64,000 nt of DNA from Tubulanus polymorphus (taxonomy: Eukaryota > Nemertea > Palaeonemertea > Tubulaniformes > Tubulanidae), in contig NC_134030.1 in NCBI RefSeq assembly GCF_964204645.1, positions 2,085,855 through 2,149,854 of the forward strand, given 5' to 3'. Position numbers and translations under genes: made by a program. Every line of letters starts with the position of its first letter. The stretch's first letter is position 1. Below, piece after piece: positions 46,501 to 61,010 of the stretch. The notes below the pieces were generated by a model. That model searched no databases, was not told the DNA's origin, and saw only the letters and a list, made by a program, of their open reading frames with translations.

Positions 46501-47209
46501 GGCACGAATTGAAGTGAAAGTCTGAGTAAGACTGTAAGGTTTACTGAAGTTATCTCTCATTACACTATATAAAGTTATAAATAAATCTGGACTTTAACTA
46601 GTTTACATGTCCATGAGTAGACTGAGTTCTAACTAAAATCCATTCAAACGAGTCAGTTGAGGAGAGAGAGAGGGAGAGCTTGAGTCAATGTGATACTATA
46701 CTTGATTAATGTGATTCGAGTTAAGAGCCGAGTCTACTGTAGATTACTGAAAAAAGAACCACAAAACAATTTGTAGCGAACAACTAAACCACGAATAGAT
46801 CAGTAGTTGTGATCAATAGTTCAATACGTACATGTATCATATAAGTAAACATAAGTAAGCAAAGACTTCAACCAATTATCAAACACCAAGTTGACTCAGC
46901 TCCTCTACAGATCCTCATACCATTTTATTGAAATAAATATGTATTTACAATAACTAATGAATTAAAACAGTCGTAATTAAAGAACACCGACAGAAGTCAA
47001 CACGAATAAATCAAGGTCAGTCATCATGTTATGTCAATATTCAAGCACACTACAGAACTGACTGCTGCATTTCAGTTCCACCTCAGAACAACATCAAAAA
47101 CTCTTTAGAAACAATCAAAGATATTCTAACTCGTTTTATTTAAATTAAAATAAAATTCGAATTGAACACACATGTTTATACACAGGGTCAGTTGCACCCA
47201 GACAATAAT
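43548..47209. other. Low-copy sequence of segment B, matching 4,990-9,190
   Basis: Same content as A: near-palindromes GACTGGTNACCGGTC, a GC-rich patch (about 44,430-44,520), a possible plus-strand donor after 45,475, and the TTCGAA minisatellite (45,930-46,085 and 46,200-46,270). Relative to A it has a 31-bp insertion at about 43,770-43,800 and lacks 558 bp after 46,088. No gene is recognised. Confidence 0.5.
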
Positions 47210-47669
47210 TCTCCAAGTCTTAACATGCATTAGAGTTCTCCAAGTTCGAGCAACACATTAGAGTTCTCCAAGTTCAAGCAACACATTAGTGTTCTCCAAG
47301 TTCGAGCAACGCATTAGTGTTCTCCAAGTTCCAGCAACGCATTAGAGTTCTCCAAGTTCCAGCAACGCACTAGAGTTCTCCAAGTTCCAGCAACGCATTA
47401 GAGTTCTCCAAGTTCCAGCAAAGCATTAGAGTTCCAAGTTCCAGCAACGCATTAGTGTTCTCCAAGTTCGAGCAACGCATAAGTGTTCTCCAAGTTCGAG
47501 CAACACATTAGAGTTCTCCAAGTTCCAGCAACGCATTGGAGTTCTCCAAGTTCCAGCAACGCATTAGAGTTCCAAGTTCCAGCAACGCATTAGAGTTCCA
47601 AGTTCCAGCAACGCATTAGAGTTCTCCAAGTTCCAGCAACGCATTAGAGTTCCAAGTTCGAGCAACGCA
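47210..47669 (-). repeat. 26/28-bp minisatellite, array 1 (segment B)
   Basis: About 17 units, roughly half the length of the matching array in A (9,194-10,080). Unit types and the flanking spacer with splice-like signals are the same. Confidence 0.9.
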
Positions 47670-47871
47670 AATGGTCAACAGATGCCATCTGAATATCAAA
47701 GCCAACATCGTGTTTGATTAGATGTTTCACATATTTTCACCTACAAGACAATCAAACAACGAACTTAAAAGGATATTTTCAACAATCACTAAATCAATAA
47801 AATAAATTTATCTATTACAATATATACCTGATTTATAGTCAATTCAGATTCATGACTCATCCATTCATTCT

Positions 47872-48430
47872 CGAGCAACGCATTAGTGTTCTCCAAGTTC
47901 CAGCAATGCATTAAAGTTCTCCAAGTTCCAGCAACGCACTAGAGTTCTCCAAGTTCCAGCAACGCATTAGAGTTCCAAGTTCCAGCAACGCATTAGTGTT
48001 CTCCAAGTTCGAGCAACGCATATAGTGTTCTCCAAGTTCGAGCAACGCATTAGAGTTCTCCAAGTTCAAGCAACGCATTAGAGTTCCAAGTTCCAGCAAC
48101 GCATTAGAGTTCTCCAAGTTCCAGCAACGCATTAGAGTTCTCCAAGTTCCAGCAACGCATTAGAGTTCTCCAAGTTCCAGCAATGCATTAGAGTTCTCCA
48201 AGTTCGAGCAACGCATTAGAGTTCTCCAAGTTCGAGCAACGCATTAGAGTTCTCAAAGTTCCAGCAACGCATTAGAGTTCCAAGTTCCAGCAACGCATTA
48301 GAGTTCCAAGTTCCAGCAACGCATTAGAGTTCCAAGTTCCAGCAACGCATTAGAGTTCTCAAAGTTCCAGCCACGCATTAGAGTTCCAAGTTCCAACAAC
48401 ACATTAGTGTTCTCAAAGTTCCAGCAACGC
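47872..48430 (-). repeat. 26/28-bp minisatellite, array 2 (segment B)
   Basis: About 20 units inside an exon-like interval (acceptor GTCTTGTAG just above 48,490, donor AAATCAG|GTATAT below 47,830). Open frames at 47,911-48,132 and 48,298-48,492 read the same RCWNLENSNALLELG repeats. An extra TA in CGCATATAG near 48,020 changes the frame in the middle. Confidence 0.9.
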
Positions 48431-48800
48431 AAATGGTCAACAGATGCCATCTGAATATCAAAGCCAACATCGTGTTTGATTAGATGTTTCACATATTTTC
48501 ACCTACAAGACAATCAAACAACGAACTTAAAAGGATATTTTCAACAATCACTAAATCAATAAAATAAATCTATCTATTACAATATATACCTGATTTATAG
48601 TCAATTCAGATTCATGACTCATCCATTCTTTCATCCTTTCAACTAAGGGATAATATTCCTGTGAATCCCTGAAGGTATTTTTCTATCTTGTAGTAACATA
48701 CCATCTCTAGATATTTCCTTATTACAACAGGAAAACTCAAAATATGAATAATTTTGAATAATGTAAGACTTGAAAATTGATGTAATTTTCAATATCATAC

Positions 48801-48994
48801 CTGATTTATAGTCAGTTCAGACTAATGACTCGACGTTCCTTTGCAACTGTTAACTTTGTGACTCTACTTTGCAGCTTGACTGAGGCAGTTGACTCAGTAC
48901 TACTGATCTCAGTGGTGTCATTCATCTAACTGATGCCCGGTGATTGTCTCATCTCTGGTGACAATCAGTTCTGTGGTAAACCTCTCCACATTTG
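48801..48994 (-). other. Exon-like repeat copy 1 (segment B)
   Basis: Acceptor TTTTCTTGTAG, donor ATAAATCAG|GTATGA, 194 bp, as at 11,230-11,423. The frame is shortened by GAATGACACC in place of GAATTTCACC. Confidence 0.45.
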
Positions 48995-49181
48995 CTACAA
49001 GAAAACAAAAAATATGAATAATTTTCATTTTCATGACTGACTTATAGTCTGTTCAATGACTGATCCTTCCTCTGGTATTGTCTTTCTAACGATTTGCTAC
49101 AAGAAAACATGTAACAAACCATCATAATGTTTGGGACTTTTCCTAAAACAAGAAATCAATGTTATCTGTATCTTAACATAC

Positions 49182-49371
49182 CTGATTTATAGTCAGTTCA
49201 GACTAATGACTTGACGTTCCTTTGGAACTGTTAACTTTCCTTGTGACTCAGTAACTTAGTTCCCGACTTTGACGGAGATTTCTCACTACTACTGATCTGA
49301 GTTGTGACATTCATCTAACTAATGCCAGGTGATTGTCTCATCTCTGGTGACACTTAGTTCGTCAATATTTG
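49182..49371 (-). other. Exon-like repeat copy 2 (segment B)
   Basis: Matches 12,000-12,189 of A, with the same acceptor and donor. The unit equivalent to 11,611-11,812 is missing in B. A further donor at 49,450 matches 12,265. Confidence 0.45.
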
Positions 49372-49629
49372 CTACAAGAAAACACAAAACATGAATAACT
49401 CTTAATTTTGAGACATTGAAAATTGATCCCTATAATTTCAATATCATACCTGATTTATAGTCAGTTCAGACTAATGACTCGACGTTCCTCTGGAACTATT
49501 AACTTTCCTTTGCGACTGTAACTTTTTTGCTGACTTTGACGGAGATGAATCAGTACCACTGATCTCAGTGGCGACCTTCATCTAACGGATGGATGGTGAT
49601 TGTCTCATCTCTGGTGACTCAGTTCAGTG

Positions 49630-52600
49630 GACCAGCGATATTTCAAAGATTCAACCACCAAATAGCTATCAATGGATAGCTCTTTTGAATATTTTTACAA
49701 TCTAAACGTTTAGTCGTAATGAGGACATTCGGGAAGCAGAATCAATCGTAATTCAGCAACATATGATACAATATGTACAGAACCAACACCAGCGACATTT
49801 CAAAGATGCAACCACCACAAAGCTATCATTGGATAGCTCTTTTGAATATTTATACATTAAAAACTTTATGTCGTTATAAGGACGATCAGGAAACATAAGA
49901 ATCATAATTCAGCGATATATGATACAAATGTACACAGAACCAACACCAGCGACATTTCAAAGATGCAAACCACCACAAAGCTATCAATGGATAGCTCTTT
50001 TGAATATTCATACATTTAAAACGTAAAGTCGCAATAAGGACGATCAGGAAACAAAATAATGAATCCCAATTCACCGACATATATTAAAATATATACAATG
50101 AACCACCACCAGCGACATTTCAAAAATCCAACCACCACAAAGCTATCGATGGATAGCTCCTTTGAATATTTATACATTAAAAACTTTAAGTCGTTATAAG
50201 GACAATCAGGAAACATAAGAATCCTAATTCAGTGAAATATGATACAATATGTACAGAGAACCAACACCAGCGACATTTCAAAGATGCAACCACCACAAAG
50301 CTATCATTGGATAGCTCCTTTGAATATTTATACATTAAAAACTTTAAGTCGTTATAAGGACGATCAGGAAACATAAGAATCATAATTCAGCGATATATGA
50401 TACAATATGTACACAGAACCAACACCAGCGACATTTCAATGATACAAACCACCACAAAGCTATCAATGGATAGCTCTTTTGAATATTCATACATTTAAAA
50501 CGTAAAGTCGCAATAAGGACGATCAGGAAACATAAGAATCCTAATTCAGCGAAATATGATACAATATGTACACAGAACCAACACCAGCGACATTTCAAAG
50601 ATGCAACCACCACAAAGCTATCATTGGATAGCTCCTTTGAATATATACATTAAAAACTTTAAGTCGTTATAAGGACGATCAGGAAACATAAGAATCATAA
50701 TTCAGCGATATATGATACAATATGTACACAGAACCAACACCAGCGACATTTCAAAGATGCAACCACCACAAAGCTATCATTGGATAGCTCTTTTGAATAT
50801 TCATACATTTGAAACGTAAAGTCGCAATAAGGACGATCAGGAAACAAAATAATCAATCCCAATTCACCGACATATATTACAATATATACATTGAACCAAC
50901 ACCAGCGACATTTCAATGATACAACCACCACAAAGCTATCATTGGATAGCTCCTTTGAATATTTAAATATTTGAAACTTTAAGTCGTTATAAGAACGATC
51001 AGGAAACAGAATCAATCAAATTTAGCGACATATGATACAATATGTACACAGAACCAACACCAGCGACATTTCAAAGATACAACCACCACAAAGCTATCGA
51101 TGGATAGCTCTTTTGAATATTCATACATTAAAAACTTTAAGTCGTTATAAGGACGATCAGGAAACATAAGAATCATAATTCAGCGATATATGATACAATA
51201 TGTACACAGAACCAACACCAGCGATATTTCAAAGATACAACCACCACAAAGCTATCAATGGATAGCTCTTTTGAATAATTTAGAATTCAAATTTAAAATT
51301 AAAGGAGGTCATCAGTGTTGTAACACACTGATAATTCAGCTCGTTTGTCACGTTTCTACATGACAGTTGAAGAAGGAAGGAGGAGACTCCTTAACTCATT
51401 ATCACCCCAAAACAGAGTGTATCAGTTAACACACAGCAGCAAGCAACAGTATTTAAGGAGGTCATCAGTGTTGTAACACACTGATAATTCAGTCCGTTTG
51501 TCACGTTTCTACATAACAGTTGAAGAACTGTGTCATTATAAGGATAATCAGGAAACAGAATCAATCATAATTCAGCGACATATGATACAATATATACAGA
51601 ACCAACACCAGCGACATTTCAAAGATACAATCACCACAAAGCTATCAATGGATAGCTCCTTTGAATATTTATAAATTTAAAACTGTGTCGTTATAAGGAC
51701 GATCAGGAAACAAAATAATCAATCCAAATTCACCGACATATATTACAATATATACATTGAACCAACACCAGCGACAATTTCAATGATACAACCACCACAA
51801 AGCTATCAATGGATAGCTCTTTTGAATAATTTAGAATTCAAATTAAAAATTAAAGGAGGTCATCAGTGTTGTAACACACTGATAATTCAGCTCGTTTGTC
51901 ACGTTTCTACATGACAGTTGAAGAAGGAAGGAGGAGACTCCTGCACCCAATATCACCGCAAAACAGAGTGTATCAATAAACACCCAGCAGCAAGCAGCAG
52001 TATTAAAGGAGGTCGTCAGTGATGTAACACACTGATAATTCAGTCCGTTTGTCACGTTTCTACATAACAGTTGAAGAACTGTGTCATTATGAAACAGAAT
52101 CAATAATAATTCAGCGACATTATACAATATATACAGAACCAACACCAGCGACATTTCAATGATACAACCACCACAAACCTATCAATGGATAGCTCTTTTG
52201 AATATTCATACATTAAAACCTTTAAGTTGTTATAAGGACGATCAGGAAACATAAGAATCATAATTCAGCGATATATGATACAATATGTACACAGAACCAA
52301 CACCAGCGACATTTCAAAGATGCAACCACCACAAAGCTATCAATGGATAGCTCTTTTGAATAATTTAGAATTCAAATTTAAAATTAAAGGAGGTCATCAG
52401 TGTTGTAACACACTGATAATTCAGCTCGTTTGTCACGTTTCTACATGACAGTTGAAGAAGGAAGGAGGAGACTCCTTAACTCATTATCACCCCAAAACAG
52501 AGTGTATCAGTTAACACACAGCAGCAAGCAGCAGTATTAAAGGAGGTCATCAGTGTTGCAACACACTGATAATTCAGTCCGTTTGTCACGTTTCTACATG

Positions 52601-55600
52601 ACAGTTGAAGAACTGTGTCATTATAAGGATAATCAGGAAACAGAATCAATCATAATTCAGCGACATATGATACAATATATACAGAACCAACACCAGCGAC
52701 ATTTCAAAGATACAATCACTACAAAGCTATCAATGGATAGCTCCTTTGAATATTTATAAATTTAAAACTGTGTCGTTATAAGGACGATCAGGAAACAAAA
52801 TAATCAATCCAAATTCACCGACATATATTACAATATATACATTGAACCAACACTAGCAACATTTCAATGATACAACCACCACAAAGCTATCATTGGATAG
52901 CTCCTTTGAATATTTAAACATTTGAAACTTTAAGTCGTTATAAGGACGATCAGGAAACATAAGAATCATAATTCAGCGACATATGATACAATATGTACAC
53001 AGAACCAACATCAGCGACATTTCAAAGATGCAACCACCAAAAAGCTATCAATGGATAGCTCTTTTGAATATTCATCCATTTAAAATGTAAAGTCGCAATA
53101 AGGACGATCAGGAAACAAAATAATCAATTCCAATTCACCGACATATATTACAATATATACATTGAACCAACACCAGCGACATTTCAAAGATACAACCACC
53201 ACAAAGCTATCGATGGATAGCTCTTTTGAATATTCATACATTAAAAACTTTAAGTCGTTATAAGGACGATCAGGAAACATAAGAATCATAATTCAGCGAT
53301 ATATGATACAATATGTACACAGAACCAACACCAGCGATATTTCAAAGATACAACCACCACAAAGCTATCGATGGATAGCTCCTTTGAATATTTATAAATT
53401 TAAAACTGTGTCGTTATAAGGATGATCAGGAAACAGAATCAATCATAATTCAGCGACATATGATACAATATATACAGAACCAACACCAGCGACATTTCAA
53501 TGATACAACCACCACAAAGCTATCGATGGATAGCTCTTTTGAATATTCATACATTAAAACCTTTAAGTCGTTATAAGGACGATCAGGAAACATAAGAATC
53601 ATAATTCAGCGATATATGATACAATATGTACACAGAACCAACACCAGCGACATTTCAAAGATGCAACCACCACAAAGCTATCAATGGATAGCTCTTTTGA
53701 ATAATTTAGAATTCAAATTTAAAATTAAAGGAGGTCATCAGTGTTGTAACACACTGATAATTCAGCTCGTTTATCACGTTTCTACATGACAGTTGAAGAA
53801 GGAAGGAGGAGACTCCTTAACTCATTATCACCCCAAAACAGAGTGTATCAGTTAACACACAGCAGCAAGCAGCAGTATTAAAGGAGGTCATCAGTGTTGT
53901 AACACACTGATAATTCAGTCCGTTTGTCACGTTTCTACATAACAGTTGAAGAACTGTGTCATTATAAGGATAATCAGGAAACAGAATCAATCATAATTCA
54001 GCGACATATGATACAATATATACAGAACCAACACCAGCGACATTTCAAAGATACAATCACCACAAAGCTATCAATGGATAGCTCCTTTGAATATTTATAA
54101 ATTTAAAACTGTGTCGTTATAAGGACGATCAGGAAACAAAATAATCAATCCAAATTCACCTACATATATTACAATATATACATTGAACCAACACCAGCGA
54201 CATTTCAATGATACAACCACCACAAAGCTATCAATGGATAGCTCCTTTGAATATTTATAAATTTAAAACTGTGTCGTTATAAGGATGATCAGGAAACAGA
54301 ATCAATCATAATTCAGCGACATATGATGCAATATATACAGAACCAAGACCAGCGACATTTCAATGATACAACCACCACAAAGCTATCGATGGATAGCTGC
54401 TTTGAGTATTTATACATTTAAAAGTTTAAGTCGTTATAAGAACGATCAGGAAACAAAATAATCAATCCAAATTCACTGACATATATTACAATATATACAT
54501 TGAACCAACACCAGCGACATTTCAATGATACAACCACCAAAAAGCTATCATTGGATAGCTGCTTTGAGAATTTATACATTTGAAACTTTAAGTCGTTATA
54601 AGGACGATCAGGAAACATAAGAATCATAATTTAGCGACATATGATACAATATGTACACAGAAAGAACACCAGCAACATTTCAAAGATGCAACCACCACAA
54701 AGCTATCAATGGATAGCTCTTTTGAATATTCATACATTTAAAATGTAAAGTCGCAATAAGGACGATCAGGAAACAAAATAATCAATCCTAATTCACCGAC
54801 ATATATTACAATATATACATTGAACCAACACCAGCGACATTTCAATGATACAACCACCACAAAGCTATCATTGGATAGCTCTTTTGAATATTTTTAAATT
54901 CTAAACATGAAGTCCTAATGAGGACAATCGGGAAGCAGAAACAATTATAATTCAGCGACATATGATTCAATATATACAGAACCAACACCAGCGACATTTC
55001 AAAGATACAACCACCACAAAGCTATCGATGGATAGCTCCTTTGAAAATTTATAAATTTGAAACTGTGTCGTTATAAGGATGATCAGGAAACAGAATCAAT
55101 CATAATTCAGCGACATATGATGCAATATATACAGAACCAAGACCAGCGACATTTCAATGATACAACCACCACAAAGCTATCGATGGATAGCTGCTTTGAG
55201 TATTTATACATTTAAAAGTTTAAGTCGTTATAAGGACGATCAGGAAACAAAATAATCAATCCAAATTCACCGACATATATTACAATATATACATTGAACC
55301 AACACCAGCGACATTTCAATGATACAACCACCACAAAGCTATCGTTGGATAGCTCCTTTGAATATTTAAACATTTGCAACTTTAAGTCGTTATAAGGACG
55401 ATCAGGAAACATAAGAATCATAATTCAGCGACATATGATACAATATGTACACAGAACCAACATCAGCGACATTTCAAAGATGCAACCACCAAAAAGCTAT
55501 CAATGGATAGCTCTTTTGAATATTCATCCATTTAAAATGTAAAGTCGCAATAAGGACGATCAGGAAACAAAATAATCAATTCCAATTCACCGACATATAT

Positions 55601-58600
55601 TACAATATATACATTGAACCAACACCAGCGACATTTCAATGATACAACCACCACAAAGCTCACATTGGATAGCTCTTTTGAATATTTTTAAATTCTAAAC
55701 ATGAAGTCCTAATGAGGACAATCGGGAAGCAGAAACAATTATAATTCAGCGACATATGATTCAATATGTATACAGAACCAACACCAGCGATATTTCAATG
55801 ATACAACCACCACAAAGCTATCGATGGATAGCTCCTTTGAATATTTATAAATTTAAAACTGTGTTGTTATAAGGATGATCAGGAAACAGAATCAATCATA
55901 ATTCAGCGACATATGATGCAATATATACAGAACCAAGACCAGCGACATTTCAATGATACAACCACCACAAAGCTATCGATGGATAGCTGCTTTGAGTATT
56001 TATACATTTAAAAGTTTAAGTCGTTATAAGGACGATCAGGAAACAAAATAATCAATCCAAATTCACCGACATATATTACAATATATACATTGAACCAACA
56101 CCAGCGACATTTCAATGATACAACCACCACAAAGCTATCAATGGATAGCTCCTTTGAATATTTATAAATTTAAAACTGTGTCGTTATAAGGATGATCAGG
56201 AAACGGAATCAATCATAATTCAGCGACATATGATGCAATATATACAGAACCAAGACCAGCGACATTTCAATGATACAACCACCACAAAGCTATCGATGGA
56301 TAGCTGCTTTGAGTATTTATACATTTAAAAGTTTAAGTCGTTATAAGGACGATCAGGAAACAAAATAATCAATCCAAATTCACCGACATATATTACAATA
56401 TATACATTGAACCAACACCAGCGACAATTTCAATGATACAACCACCACAAAGCTATCAATGGATAGCTCTTTTGAATAATTTAGAATTCAAATTAAAAAT
56501 TAAAGGAGGTCATCAGTGTTGTAACACACTGATAATTCAGCTCGTTTGTCACGTTTCTACATGACAGTTGAAGAAGGAAGGAGGAGACTCCTGCACCCAA
56601 TATCACCGCAAAACAGAGTGTATCAATAAACACCCAGCAGCAAGCAGCAGTATTAAAGGAGGTCATCAGTGTTGTAACACACTGATAATTCAGTCCGTTT
56701 GTCACGTTTCTACATAACAGTTGAAGAACTGTGTCATTATGAAACAGAATCAATCATAATTCAGCGACATGATACAATATATACAGAACCAACACCAGCG
56801 ACATTTCAAAGATACAACCACCACAAAGCTATCGATGGATAGCTCTTTTGAATATTCATACATTAAAAACTTTAAGTCGTTATAAGGACGATCAGGAAAC
56901 ATAAGAATCATAATTCAGCGATATATGATACAATATGTACACAGAACCAACACCAGCGATATTTCAAAGATACAACCACCACAAAGCTATCGATGGATAG
57001 CTCCTTTGAATATCTATAAATTTAAAACTGTGTCGTTATAAGGATGATCAGGAAACAGAATCAATCATAATTCAGCGACATATGATACAATATATACAGA
57101 ACCAACACCAGCGACATTTCAATGATACAACCACCACAAAGCTATCGATGGATAGCTCTTTTGAATATTCATACATTAAAACCTTTAATATGTTATAAGG
57201 ACGATCAGGAAACATAAGAATCATAATTCAGCGATATATGATACAATATGTACACAGAACCAACACCAGCGACATTTCAAAGATGCAACCACCACAAAGC
57301 TATCAATGGATAGCTCTTTTGAATAATTTAGAATTCAAATTTAAAATTAAAGGAGGTCATCAGTGTTGTAACACACTGATAATTCAGCTCGTTTGTCACG
57401 TTTCTACATGACAGTTGAAGAAGGAAGGAGGAGACTCCTTAACTCATTATCACCCCAAAACAGAGTGTATCAATTAACACCCAGCAGCAGGATTAAAGGA
57501 GGTCGTCAGTGTTGTAACACACTGATAATTCAGTCCGTCTGTCACGTTTCTACATGACAGTTGAAAAAGGAAGGAGGAGACTCCTGCACTCAATATCACC
57601 CCAAAACAGAGTGTATCAGTTAACACACAGCAGCAAGCAGCAGTATTAAAGGAGGTCATCAGTGTTTTAACACACTGATAATTCAGTCCGTTTGTCACGT
57701 TTCTACAAAACAGTTGAAGAACTGTGTCATTATAAGGATAATCAGGAAACAGAATCAATCATAATTCAGTGACATATGATGCAATATATACAGAACCAAC
57801 ACCAGCGACATTTCAAAGATACAACCACCACAAAGCTATCAATGGATAGCTCCTTTGAATATTTATAAATTTAAAACTGTGTCGTTATAAGGATGATCAG
57901 GAAACAGAATCAATCATAATTCAGCGACATATGATGCAATATATACAGAACCAAGACCAGCGACATTTCAATGATACAACCACCACAAAGCTATCGATGG
58001 ATAGCTGCTTTGAGTATTTATACATTTAAAAGTTTAAGTCGTTATAAGGACGATCAGGAAACAAAATAATCAATCCAAATTCACCGACATATATTACAAT
58101 ATATACATTGAACCAACACCAGCGACATTTCAATGATACAACCACCACAAAGCTATCATTGGATAGCTCCTTTGAATATTTAAAAATTTAAAACTGTGTC
58201 GTTATAAGGATGATCAGGAAACAGAATCAATCAAAATTCAGCGACATATGATACAATATGTACACAGAACCAACACCAGCGACATTGCAAAGATGCAACC
58301 ACCACAAAGCTATCAATGGATAGCTCTTTTGAATATTCATACATTTCAAACGTAAAGTCGCAATAAGGACGATCAGGAAACAAAATAATCAATCCCAATT
58401 CACCGACATATATTACAACATATACATTGAACCAACACCAGCGACATTTCAATGATACAACCACCACAAAGCTATCAATGGATAGCTCTTTTGAATATTT
58501 AAACATTTAAAACTTTAAGTCGCAATAAGGATGATCAGGAAACATAAGAATCATAATTCAGCGACAAATGATACAATATGTACACAGAACCAACACCAGC

Positions 58601-59780
58601 GACATTTCAAAGATACAATCACCACAAAGCTATCATTGGATAGCTCCTTTGAATATTTAAACATTTAAAACTTTAAGTCGCAATAAGGATGATCAGGAAA
58701 CATAAGAATCATAATTCAGCGACATATGATACAATATGTACACAGAACCAACACCAGCGACATTTCAAAGATGCAACCACCACAAGGCTATCATTGGATA
58801 GCTCCTTTGAATATTTAAACATTTAAAACTTTAAGTCGTTATAAGGATGATCAGGAAACAGAATCAATCAAAATTCAGCGACATGTGATACAATATGTAC
58901 ACAGAACCAACACCAGCGACATTTCAATGATACAACCACCACAAAGCTATCAATGGATAGCTCTTTTGAATATTTTTAAATTCTAAAGATAAAGTCCTAA
59001 TGAGGACAATCGGGAAGCAGAAACAATTATAATTCAGCGACATATGATTCAATATATACAGAACCAACACCAGCGACATTTCAATGATACAACCACCACA
59101 AAGCTATCAATGAATAGCTGCTTTGAATATCAATACATTCAAAACTTTAAGTCGTTATAAGGATGACCAGGAAACAGAATCAATCATAAGTCAGTGATAT
59201 ATGATACAATATGTACACAAAACCAACACCAGCGACATTTCAATGATACAACCACCACAAAGCTATCAATGGATAGCTCCTTTGAATATCAATCCATTCA
59301 AAACTTTAAGTCATTATAAGGACGATCAGGAAACAGGATCAATCATAAGTCAGTGATATATGATACAATATGTACACAGAACCAACACCAGCGACATTTC
59401 AAAGATGCAACCACCACAAAGCTATCAATGGATAGCTCTTTTGAATATTTTTAAATTCTAAACATAAAGTCCTAATGAGGACAATCGGGAAGCAGAAACA
59501 ATCATAATTCAGCGATATATGATACAATATGTATACAGAACCAACACCAGCGACATTTCAATGATACAACCACCACAAAGCTATCAATGGATAGCTCCTT
59601 TGAATATCAATACATTCAAAACATTGAGTCGTTATAAGGACGATCAGGAAACAGAATCAATCATAAGTCAGTGATATATGATACAATATGTACACAGAAC
59701 CAACACCAGCGACATTTCAAAGATGCAACCACCACAAAGCTTTCAATGGATAGGTCTTTTGAATAATTAAGAATTCAAAT
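49630..59780. repeat. Interleaved type-1/type-2 satellite (segment B)
   Basis: Same two monomer families as 12,445-23,420. Type-2 blocks lie at about 51,290-51,535, 51,840-52,085, 52,375-52,615, 53,715-53,955, 56,490-56,735 and 57,345-57,725; the remainder is type 1. Composite units are reshuffled relative to A: 51,770-52,090 and 56,410-56,735 are near copies of each other with a shared deletion (GTCATTATGAAACAG). All type-2 entries use GAATAATTTAGAATTCAAA and all exits ACAGTTGAAGAACTGTGTCA. Repeat-derived minus-strand frames are not genes. Confidence 0.95.
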
Positions 59781-61010
59781 TTAAAATTAAAGGAGGTCAT
59801 CAGTGTTGTAACACACTGATAATTCAGTTCGTTTGTCACGTTTCTACATGACAGTTGAAGAAGGAAGGAGGAGACTCCTTAACTCATTATTACCCCAAAA
59901 CAGAGTGTATCAATTAACACCCAGCAGCAAGCAGCAGTATTAAAGGAGGTCGTCAGTGTTGTAACACACTGACAATTCAGTCCGTTTGTCACGTTTCTAC
60001 ATGACAGTTGAAGGAGGAAGGAGGAGACTCCTGTGCTCAATATCACCCCAAAGCGAAGTGTATCAATTAACACCCAGCAGCAAGCAGCAGTATTAAAGGA
60101 GGCAATCAGTGTTGTAACACACTGACAATTCAGTTTGTTTGTCACGTTTCTACATGACAGTTGAAGAAGGAAGGAGGAGACTCCTTAACTCATTATCACC
60201 CCAAAACAGAGTGTATCAATTAACACCCAGCAGCAAGCAGCAGTATTAAAGGAGGCCATCAGTGTTGTAACACACTGACAATTCAGTCCGTTTGTTACGT
60301 TTCTACATGACAGTTGAAGAAGGAAGGAGGAGACTCCTTAACTCATTATCACCCCAAAACAGAGTGTATCAATTAACACCCAGCAGCAAGCAGCAGTATT
60401 GAAGGAGGTCGTCAGTGTTGTAACACACTGATAATTCAGTTCGTTTGTCACGTTTCTTCATGACAGTTGAAGCAGGAAGGAGGAGACTCCTGCACCCAAT
60501 ATCACCCCAAAACTGAGTGTATCAATTAACACCCAGCAGCAAGCAGCAGTATTTAAGGAGGATGATTCATGATGTTATAATGTTTAATGTAATAATTCAA
60601 GAAGGTAAGGGAAAGAGAAAAAATTCTCAATATCACCTCTAAATCAAAGAATTAACACCCAGCAGCAAGCAGCAGTATTAAAGGAGGTCATCAGTGATGT
60701 AACACACTGATAATTCAGTTTGTCACGTTTCTACATGACAGTTGAAGAAGGAAGGAGGAGACTGCTGAACTCAATATCACCTCAAAACAGAGTGTATCAA
60801 TTAACACTTAGCAGCAAACAGCAGTATTAAAGGAGGTCGTCAGTGTTGTAACGCACTGATAATTCAGTTCGTTTGTCACGTTTCTACATGACAGTTGAAG
60901 AAGGAAGGAGGAGACTCCTGAACTCAATATCACCCCAAAACAGAGTGTATCAATTAACACCTAGCAGCAAACAGCAGTATCAAAGGAGGTCATCAGTGTA
61001 ATTTGATAAT
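59781..61010 (-). repeat. Long pure type-2 satellite block (segment B)
   Basis: Matches 23,421-24,640 monomer for monomer, including the AT-rich variant monomers. The 88-codon minus-strand frame at 59,879-60,145 encodes the same peptide as 23,522-23,788, with SCRNVTNGLNCQCVTTL repeated at 51-residue spacing. Confidence 0.9.

Noticed and set aside
54890-54935. GTCCTAATGAGGAC followed by GGGAAGCAGAAAC looked like a hammerhead ribozyme core (CUGAUGA and GAAA).
   Set aside because: The core reads CTAATGA, the GAAA is not correctly placed after a stem II, and no stem III or cleavage triplet fits. It occurs only as a variant of a monomer that otherwise has GTTATAAGG here.
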